This document shows, in pieces, positions 7,389-12,446 of a DNA stretch of 13,543 bases. The notes beneath the pieces were generated by a model, which worked only from the letters and a program-made list of their open reading frames with translations, was not told the origin of the DNA and did no database searches. Origin of the DNA: SZUA-186 sp041552135 (GTDB taxonomy: Bacteria > Pseudomonadota > Gammaproteobacteria > UBA9214); assembly GCA_041552135.1 (NCBI GenBank), contig JBFELL010000073.1:1-13543 (forward strand), read 5' to 3'. Every line of letters starts with the position of its first letter. Within the stretch, counting starts at the first letter, position 1. Both the position numbers and the translations under genes were made by a program.

Positions 7389-7548
7389 AAGCGGCTTGAC
7401 AGGTCAATACGTGGTGCGATGACGGTGTTGGCGTTGGACTGGCTCGCGGCTCTTCGCTACGCTTCGACCGGCAGGGTGAATGGATCGTGCTGGCGTCTGT
7501 TCAGAAGCACGATAATGCCACAGGCAAATGATTACCGGGAGGCAGGTT

Positions 7549-7755
7549 ATGAATGAAGATGTCGTGAACATGGAAATACGGAAATTTCTCAAGAAGGTCG
7601 GTATCACCTCACAGCGGGAAATCGAGAAGGCCCTGCAGGAGGCCGAGGCTGCCGGCACGCTGGCAGGCAGCGGTCCGCTGCAGGCGACCATGACGCTGGA
7701 GGTCGCCGCGCTCGGACTCGTGCACACGGTGGATGGTGAAATCGCCGTTGAATGA
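7549..7755 (+). CDS. DUF6494 family small protein
   Basis: The protein is 68 residues long, cytoplasmic and of unknown function. The ATG at 7549 is preceded by GGGAGG six bases upstream; an ATG at 7528 in the same frame lacks such a site. The sequence starts NEDVVNMEIRKFLKKVGITS, continues with a charged helix (REIEKALQEAEAAG) and ends in a predicted strand pair (ATMTLEVAALG...VDGEIAVE). It looks like the DUF6494 family, conserved short proteins of proteobacteria with no known activity. It lies between mobA (divergent, 160 bases away) and fdhD (convergent, six bases away). The position hints at a link with molybdenum or formate metabolism, but small genes of this kind also sit elsewhere, so no function is assigned. 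Confidence 0.82.
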   Translation: MNEDVVNMEIRKFLKKVGITSQREIEKALQEAEAAGTLAGSGPLQATMTLEVAALGLVHTVDGEIAVE

Positions 7756-7761
7756 CATCAC

Positions 7762-8607
7762 CTAGCGCAGGGGCTGCGCGGGTTGTGCATCAAACACGAT
7801 GTTGTCCGCACCGTGGTAGACCAGGAAGTGCTTGCCCCTGGCGCGGGCGATCATGGTGACGCCGAGTTCCTGCGCCAGCTCCAGCCCCATGTGGGTCACG
7901 CCAGAGCGTGACAGCAGTACCGCGATGCCCATGTGGGCGGCCTTCATGACAATCTCCGAGGTCAGGCGCCCGGTGGTGTAGAACACCTTGTCCTCGCCGC
8001 TGATGCCCTCAAGCCACATGTAGCCGGAAATGGCGTCGGCCGCGTTATGGCGACCGACGTCCTCGGTATACATGAGAATATCCGTGCCCCGGCACAGGCC
8101 GCAGCCGTGGACCGCCCCTGCGCGTTTGTAGATCCCGTTGCAGTCAGTAACGTTGTCCAGCAAGGCATAGAGGGTCGACTGGTGCAGCGTAACGGTTGGC
8201 AGGCGGGTCGCGTACAGCGAGTCCAGGGTGCAGCTGAACACCGTGCCCTGACCGCAGCCGGTGGTGACGGTGCGCTTTTTGAGTTTCTCGTCCCAGCCCT
8301 CGATGCCATCGTGGGTGACCACCTTGACGGACTCGGTGCGGTGATCGACGCTGACCGATTTGATCTGTTCGAGTTCGTCGACAAAGCGCTGGTTGCGCAG
8401 GTAGCCAAGCGCCAGCGCCTCGGGATGGGCGCCGATGGTCATCAGGGTGACGATTTCGCGATCGTCCACATACAGCGTGAGCGGCGATTCACCCGGTATT
8501 TCGACATTGCGCGGACGGTTGCACTCGTCAACCACGCTGACGGGATGGGTTGGAGTCAGGCCGGCATGCGTGATTTCCGGCCGGTAGCGTTCCTGTGTGC
8601 GGGACAT
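7762..8607 (-). CDS. fdhD: Formate dehydrogenase accessory sulfurtransferase FdhD, variant cysteine motif
   Basis: FdhD takes sulfur from a cysteine desulfurase and places it on the bis-MGD cofactor before insertion into formate dehydrogenase. The 281-residue protein shows TLMTIGAHPEALALGYL, the sulfurtransfer loop around TTGCGQG (Cys118), EDVGRHNAADAISG (182-195), TTGRLTSEIVMKAA (211-224) and a conserved tail. Two points differ from the E. coli protein as I know it. The CxxC of the sulfurtransfer loop is reduced to CGQG, keeping only Cys118, and a separate CGLC motif (Cys169 and Cys172) appears just before the EDVGRHN block, where most homologues have no cysteine. It is divergent from the DUF3305 gene with 110 bases between the two starts and convergent with the DUF6494 gene. 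Confidence 0.94.
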   Translation of the reverse strand: MSRTQERYRPEITHAGLTPTHPVSVVDECNRPRNVEIPGESPLTLYVDDREIVTLMTIGAHPEALALGYLRNQRFVDELEQIKSVSVDHRTESVKVVTHDGIEGWDEKLKKRTVTTGCGQGTVFSCTLDSLYATRLPTVTLHQSTLYALLDNVTDCNGIYKRAGAVHGCGLCRGTDILMYTEDVGRHNAADAISGYMWLEGISGEDKVFYTTGRLTSEIVMKAAHMGIAVLLSRSGVTHMGLELAQELGVTMIARARGKHFLVYHGADNIVFDAQPAQPLR

Positions 8608-8637
8608 GTGAGAACCTGTAATACAAACTGTCGTGAA

Positions 8638-8665
8638 TTTGTCTCTAGGGATTGAGGCCTATACT
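8638..8665 (+). promoter_or_regulatory. Possible sigma70 promoter for the formate dehydrogenase maturation operon
   Basis: TATACT (8660-8665) is a good -10 element. TTTGTC (8638-8643), 16 bases upstream, is a weak -35. Transcripts would start near 8672 and run into the DUF3305 gene. No better candidate was found between the divergent fdhD and DUF3305 starts. Confidence 0.35.
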
Positions 8666-8681
8666 ATGGGCTCATGTCAAC

Positions 8682-8697
8682 GTATGGCAATCCATAC
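8682..8697. promoter_or_regulatory. Inverted repeat GTATGG-CAAT-CCATAC in the fdhD / formate dehydrogenase operon divergent region
   Basis: A perfect 6-bp inverted repeat with a 4-base centre lies immediately downstream of the candidate -10 element and 21 bases before the DUF3305 start. Its place fits a repressor operator or a small leader hairpin. It matches no regulator consensus that I recognise; ModE sites, for example, look different. Confidence 0.35.
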
Positions 8698-8717
8698 AAA
8701 ACGGGTGGTTGTACTGC

Positions 8718-9227
8718 ATGACCGATTCCTTCTCGACACCGGTGCCCGATTCGTTCTCCGTGTCCGTCATCGTCGAATACCGCAAGGCCAGGGACAACCG
8801 CTGGGAGGACGGACACTGGCAGGTTGCCGGTGTGGTCGCCGGCAGCGAGACGGCCGGGCGGGCCGCCAGTGTGCGGCAGCTGCACACGGCAACCGGGGGG
8901 CAGCAGTACCTGTGGAGCGGTTTGCGCATACAGCTGTACCGGGATGATGCGGAGAGCTACTACTTCAATCTGGTCAGCGACAATCCCAGCGTCTTTGTCA
9001 TCTGCAACCAGGAGGCGGGCGAGCCGCCTGTACCTTTCATGGCCACCCTGAGCTATGGCGAGGCCACGTCCTACATGGAAACCGAAGAGGTGGTCGAGTC
9101 CGTGGACATGCCGGCAGAGCTGTATCGCTGGGCGGAGCGTTTCGTGCTGGAGCATTACGTTCCGGAGAAACGCAAAAAACGCAAACGGGAAAGCTGGAAG
9201 ACAGCCGGTAATGGGCCGCGCAAGTAA
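8718..9227 (+). CDS. DUF3305 family protein of the formate dehydrogenase maturation operon
   Basis: The protein has 169 residues, no signal peptide and no membrane segment. Recognisable blocks of the DUF3305 family are SVSVIVEYRKARDNRWEDG (14-32), WQVAGVV (34-40) and the strand-rich LWSGLRIQLYRDDAESYYFN (65-84). The C-terminal tail is strongly basic (KRKKRKR, 151-157). The family is found next to DUF3306 and formate dehydrogenase genes, but its biochemical role is not known to me. The ATG at 8718 was chosen because it opens directly on the conserved block; the upstream in-frame ATG at 8652 would fall across the candidate promoter. It is the first gene of the plus-strand operon, and its last 17 bases overlap the next gene. 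Confidence 0.87.
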   Translation: MTDSFSTPVPDSFSVSVIVEYRKARDNRWEDGHWQVAGVVAGSETAGRAASVRQLHTATGGQQYLWSGLRIQLYRDDAESYYFNLVSDNPSVFVICNQEAGEPPVPFMATLSYGEATSYMETEEVVESVDMPAELYRWAERFVLEHYVPEKRKKRKRESWKTAGNGPRK

Positions 9228-9828
9228 GCCGGACGAGGATCTGCACGACGCAGCAGGGGACTTCCTGTCGCGCTGGTCACGGCGCAAGTTCGAGGCGCGC
9301 GAGGGGGGCGCTGACACCGGTGGTGTCGTTGCCGGCGCGTCGCAGGCCGCCGGGGAGGCGGATGCCGGCGGGGAAACCGCGCAGCCGGAGCGGGAACTGA
9401 CGGATGCCGACATGCCGCCACTTGAATCCCTCGGCGCGGACAGTGATTTCACACCCTTCATGTCGCCCGGCGTCAGCGACGGCCTGCGCCGACTGGCGCT
9501 GCGCAAGCTGTTCGGCCAGCCGGCCTTCAACGTCACCGACGGCCTGAACGATTACGACGAGGATTACACGCAATTTGCGAGCCTCGGCAATGTCGTAACC
9601 CACGAGATGAAGCGCATGCTCAAGCGCGAGCTGGAAGGCGGGGAAGAGGAATCACCGCCGGTTGATGCGCCGGTCGCTGAACCGCGGGGTGATGAGGCCG
9701 CGTTGCCGGGAGATCGGCAGTCCCCGGAATCTGCCGCCGCGAATGGCGGCAGTGCCGGGGCGGTTGCAGATGCCGATGATGACAACGAAAACCCGGAGCA
9801 GGATGTGTCAGAAGACAGGGCCATATGA
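9211..9828 (+). CDS. DUF3306 family protein of the formate dehydrogenase maturation operon
   Basis: The protein has 205 residues. FLSRWSRRK (18-26) is the typical N-terminal motif of DUF3306, and the conserved core is around FTPFMSPGVSDGLRRLALRKLF and GLNDYDEDYT (80-120). The core lies between two low-complexity segments rich in Gly, Ala and acidic residues (31-70 and 142-205) that are probably disordered. No signal peptide or membrane segment is present. The ATG at 9211 lies inside the end of the DUF3305 gene (17-nt overlap), and the stop overlaps the next start as ATGA (9825-9828), so three genes are translationally coupled. The acidic tail here and the basic tail of the DUF3305 protein suggest direct contact between the two; that is an inference. 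Confidence 0.85.
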   Translation: MGRASKPDEDLHDAAGDFLSRWSRRKFEAREGGADTGGVVAGASQAAGEADAGGETAQPERELTDADMPPLESLGADSDFTPFMSPGVSDGLRRLALRKLFGQPAFNVTDGLNDYDEDYTQFASLGNVVTHEMKRMLKRELEGGEEESPPVDAPVAEPRGDEAALPGDRQSPESAAANGGSAGAVADADDDNENPEQDVSEDRAI

Positions 9829-11447
9829 CGGATAATCACCAGGAACCGGCAATGCCGCTGTCCGGCAGCACGCCTGATGGCCGGGCGCGCGCCGCCGCGA
9901 TGCAGGCGGCAGGCCTGGCGGGACGACAGCCAGCGGGCATTGTTGCCTACCAGTCCGCCGGTCGACTGCTGGTGCTTGGCAGTGAAACCGCCATTGCTGA
10001 CGTCACGGCGACGCTTGCCGGGCATGCCGATATCAGCGTCACCGGCCACGTCCTGCATGCCGCCGACGGGGCGCCGGCGCTGAGCGGCTGGCTCGGCCAC
10101 TTCGAGCTGCAGACGGCCGGCGAGCCACAGCTTTATGACCTGGTGCTGGACCTGGGTACGCCTCCCCTGATCAATTGCGAGCTGGCGCCGCCCGGATATT
10201 TTGCGCCGGGCAATGACCCGCGTGCCCTGCAGGCCGCACTCGGGGAACTGCCCGGACTGACCGGTGAGTTCGAGAAGCCCCAGTACTTTCGCTACGACGC
10301 CGCAATCTGTGCCCATGGCAGGAGCGGCATGACGGCCTGTACGCGCTGTCTTGATACCTGTCCGACAGATGCCATCCGTTCCCTGGGGGACACCATCGAG
10401 GTGAATGCAAACCTCTGCCAGGGGGCGGGCAGTTGTGCCACGGCCTGCCCGACCGGCGCGATAAGCTACGACTATCCGCGCCTCTCCGACACCCTGCAGC
10501 GCCTGCGCCTGTTGCTGCAGGCCTACCGCGATGCCGGTGGTGCGGATGCCGTGCTGCTGTTTCACGATGCCGCAGCCGGTCGCGATGCCCTCCGGCGGCT
10601 GGCGGCACGGTTGCCGGAGCGGGTTATCCCCGTTGAGGTAGAGGAACTCGGCAGTGTCGGCATGGACACCTGGCTGGCTGCGCTTGCCTACGGCGCCGCG
10701 GCCGTGGTGCTGCTGGCCACGCCGTCACTGCCGCCCCGTGTATTGCGCGAGGTGAACCTGCAGTCGGAGGTGGCCGGGCAGCTGCTGGCGGGCATGGGTT
10801 ACCCGGCAGCGGTCCTGCAGTTGTGTCAGGCGCGGGGCGAGGGGCTGGCAGGGCTGCCCGCCACATTGCCCGCCATGGCCGGCCGACAGCCCGCGGCCTT
10901 TGCGGCACTCGATGAAAAACGCACCGTGATACGCCTGGCGCTGGACCACCTGCATACCCAGGCGCCTGCACCACATCCGCTGGTGACGCTGCCCGCCGGC
11001 GCACCCTTCGGCGAGGTCCTGGTCGATGAATCGCGCTGCACCCTGTGTATGGCCTGCGTCTCGCAGTGTCCCGCACATGCCCTGGAATCAGGCGACGAGA
11101 GCCCGCAACTGCTGTTCATCGAGGCCAACTGCGTGCAGTGCGGTCTGTGTTGCCGTACCTGTCCGGAGGATGCCATTGCCGCCACGCCGCGGTATCTCTA
11201 CGATCAGCAGCAGCGCAATACGCGCAGGCTACTGCACGAGGCGCAGCCGTTTCTGTGTGTCAGTTGCGGCAAGCCGTTTGCCACCCGCCAGGTGATCGAG
11301 AAGATCACCTCCAGAATGCAGGGGCATGCCATGTTTCAGGGCGAGGCGCTGGAGCGACTGAAGATGTGTGAGGATTGCCGCGTCAGGGCGATGTTCGAGG
11401 GCGAGGCCGCCGGCAGCAAGCCGGCGTCGCCGGGAGGCTGGTCTTGA
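9825..11447 (+). CDS. Multi-cluster 4Fe-4S ferredoxin-like protein of the formate dehydrogenase locus
   Basis: The protein has 540 residues and no export signal, so it should be cytoplasmic. An N-terminal domain of about 150 residues has no clear family. A first ferredoxin module holds Cys162, Cys172, Cys175, Cys179 and then Cys198, Cys204, Cys208; a central domain (about 240-340) has an alternating strand/helix pattern; a second module has two complete CxxCxxCxxxCP motifs (Cys405-Cys415 and Cys436-Cys446). The C-terminus carries CVSC (478-481) and CEDC (515-518), which could form a zinc ribbon. The first module has seven cysteines, one short of two full clusters: position 201 is Ala where the motif expects Cys. 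Its operon position suggests electron transfer to or from formate dehydrogenase or its maturation machinery. It starts by a 4-nt ATGA overlap with the DUF3306 gene. Confidence 0.85.
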   Translation: MTDNHQEPAMPLSGSTPDGRARAAAMQAAGLAGRQPAGIVAYQSAGRLLVLGSETAIADVTATLAGHADISVTGHVLHAADGAPALSGWLGHFELQTAGEPQLYDLVLDLGTPPLINCELAPPGYFAPGNDPRALQAALGELPGLTGEFEKPQYFRYDAAICAHGRSGMTACTRCLDTCPTDAIRSLGDTIEVNANLCQGAGSCATACPTGAISYDYPRLSDTLQRLRLLLQAYRDAGGADAVLLFHDAAAGRDALRRLAARLPERVIPVEVEELGSVGMDTWLAALAYGAAAVVLLATPSLPPRVLREVNLQSEVAGQLLAGMGYPAAVLQLCQARGEGLAGLPATLPAMAGRQPAAFAALDEKRTVIRLALDHLHTQAPAPHPLVTLPAGAPFGEVLVDESRCTLCMACVSQCPAHALESGDESPQLLFIEANCVQCGLCCRTCPEDAIAATPRYLYDQQQRNTRRLLHEAQPFLCVSCGKPFATRQVIEKITSRMQGHAMFQGEALERLKMCEDCRVRAMFEGEAAGSKPASPGGWS

Positions 11448-12052
11448 GCGGTGAGCTGTCGCAGGCCGGTGACATCGACCCGGGCGAACGGGCGCGCGCC
11501 GATGTCTATCGCCTGCTGGGCGCGCTGCTTGCCGCGCCGCCGGGCGCGGCGCTCATCGAGATGCTGCGCGGCATCAACCCGCAGCAGGCCGATGACGGCG
11601 ATGCCATGACGGCCGCCTGGCATGCACTCAGGGCGGCCGCGGAGCAGGCCGATCCCGCCCGCCTTGAAGAGGAATATTTCAATCTTTTCATAGGCCTCGG
11701 GCGGGGTGAGATCGTTCCCTATGCCTCCTTCTATATCCATGGTTTTCTTATGGAAAAGGTGTTAGCCTCCTTGCGAAACGATCTCGCCGGGCTCGGTATC
11801 GAGCGACGGAATGAGGTCGCCGAACCGGAGGACCACATGGCGGCCCTGTGCGAGGTCATGGGGATGATTATCTACGGACATGGTCTACACTTGACACAAT
11901 CGGGTTTTTTCGAAGACTACGTCGATTCGTGGGCGGGGCGTTTTTTCGAGGACCTCGGCAAGGCACAAAACGCGGATTTCTACCTGGCCGTGGCGCAACT
12001 GGGGCAGGCATTTCTGGCAGTCGAGCGGCAGTATTTCTCGTTGCCGGAATAG
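11444..12052 (+). CDS. TorD/DmsD-family molybdoenzyme chaperone
   Basis: The protein has 202 residues and is mostly alpha-helical. The family binds the twin-arginine signal of an unfolded or apo molybdoenzyme and holds it back from export until the cofactor is in place; here the likely client is FdhA. Seen in the sequence are DVYRLLGALLAAPP (20-33), EEYFNLFIGLGRG (76-88), VPYASFY (91-97) and the hallmark EPEDHM (127-132). The start is a TTG at 11444 whose last bases overlap the stop of the ferredoxin-like gene (TTGA), with GGGAGG six bases upstream, a strong ribosome site that decides the start. A longer frame from 11375 would overlap the previous gene by 73 bases without a comparable site. 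It is 50 bases upstream of the small Tat protein gene. Confidence 0.92.
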   Translation: MSGELSQAGDIDPGERARADVYRLLGALLAAPPGAALIEMLRGINPQQADDGDAMTAAWHALRAAAEQADPARLEEEYFNLFIGLGRGEIVPYASFYIHGFLMEKVLASLRNDLAGLGIERRNEVAEPEDHMAALCEVMGMIIYGHGLHLTQSGFFEDYVDSWAGRFFEDLGKAQNADFYLAVAQLGQAFLAVERQYFSLPE

Positions 12053-12102
12053 CGCAGCGGGCCGGACTGCAGGATTCCATACGGTAACGGTTGGAGGATG
12101 CA

Positions 12103-12324
12103 ATGAAGGAGCAACAGGCTGGTCATGTGGCTGAACGCCGCAATTTTCTCAAGGGAGTCGCCGCCGCTGGCGGTGCAACGGCGCTGACAGCCGTATTTGC
12201 CTCCCGGCTGGTCGCTGACGACACCCCCGGGACAGCGGCCAGGAAGCTCATAGAGCCCGCGGCATCTCGCGGCTACCGGGAAACCGATCACATCAGGGAC
12301 TACTACCGGACACTCAGGACGTGA
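12103..12324 (+). CDS. Small twin-arginine-signal protein of formate dehydrogenase loci
   Basis: The protein has 73 residues. It begins with a twin-arginine signal, ERRNFLKG (11-18), followed by a weakly hydrophobic Ala/Gly stretch to about residue 36. The mature part is short and polar, ending GYRETDHIRDYY. This matches the small family annotated as formate dehydrogenase region Tat target (TIGR02811 type), found just upstream of fdhA. Its role is unknown; it could be a small periplasmic or membrane-anchored partner of FdhA. The ATG at 12103 has GGAGG five bases upstream; an in-frame TTG at 12091 falls on that ribosome site. The stop codon lies inside the loop of the first terminator hairpin described below. 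Confidence 0.88.
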   Translation: MKEQQAGHVAERRNFLKGVAAAGGATALTAVFASRLVADDTPGTAARKLIEPAASRGYRETDHIRDYYRTLRT

Positions 12325-12335
12325 TCCGGTTTTTT
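12305..12335 (+). terminator. Intrinsic terminator A after the small Tat protein gene
   Basis: ACCGGA (12305-12310) pairs with TCCGGT (12325-12330), 6 bp with a 14-base loop, followed by TTTTT. The 5' arm lies within the last codons of the upstream gene. The stem is short, so alone it may be leaky. It cannot form as a simple hairpin together with hairpin B (12314-12350). Confidence 0.5.
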
Positions 12336-12350
12336 GTGTCCTGATTTTTT
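12314..12350 (+). terminator. Intrinsic terminator B, overlapping terminator A
   Basis: TCAGGAC (12314-12320) pairs with GTCCTGA (12338-12344), 7 bp with a 17-base loop, and a run of six T follows directly. Its 5' arm is in the loop of hairpin A and its loop contains the 3' arm of hairpin A. Together they should separate fdhA transcription, at least in part, from the upstream maturation genes. Confidence 0.6.
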
Positions 12351-12359
12351 CACCAGATA

Positions 12360-12420
12360 CTGCTCGACGGCCAGGTGTGTAGCTGTCGACCGGGCAGGTA
12401 GCAGAATAAGGCGAAACGCC
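12360..12420 (+). promoter_or_regulatory. Structured leader upstream of fdhA
   Basis: CTGC-TCGAC (12360-12368) can pair with GTCGA (12385-12389) and GCAG (12394-12397), nine base pairs with a 4-base bulge on the 3' side. A second hairpin, GGCG-AAA-CGCC (12410-12420), lies just before the ribosome site AGGAGG (12434-12439). The gap after the terminators holds no gene and no convincing sigma70 promoter. It may be an untranslated leader with a regulatory fold; no known riboswitch class is recognised. Confidence 0.3.
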
Positions 12421-12446
12421 ATTTCCGGAATCGAGGAGGCTGGACT

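Noticed and set aside
7396..7407. Palindrome TTGAC-AG-GTCAA upstream of mobA, considered as an FNR site or promoter
   Set aside because: FNR-type sites need a 4-base centre in a 14-bp frame (TTGAT-N4-ATCAA), and the TTGACA has no matching -10. It is too short to call.
9564..10565. 333-residue minus-strand frame opposite the DUF3306 and ferredoxin-like genes
   Set aside because: It crosses two well-supported genes and contains no recognisable domain; a product of high GC content.
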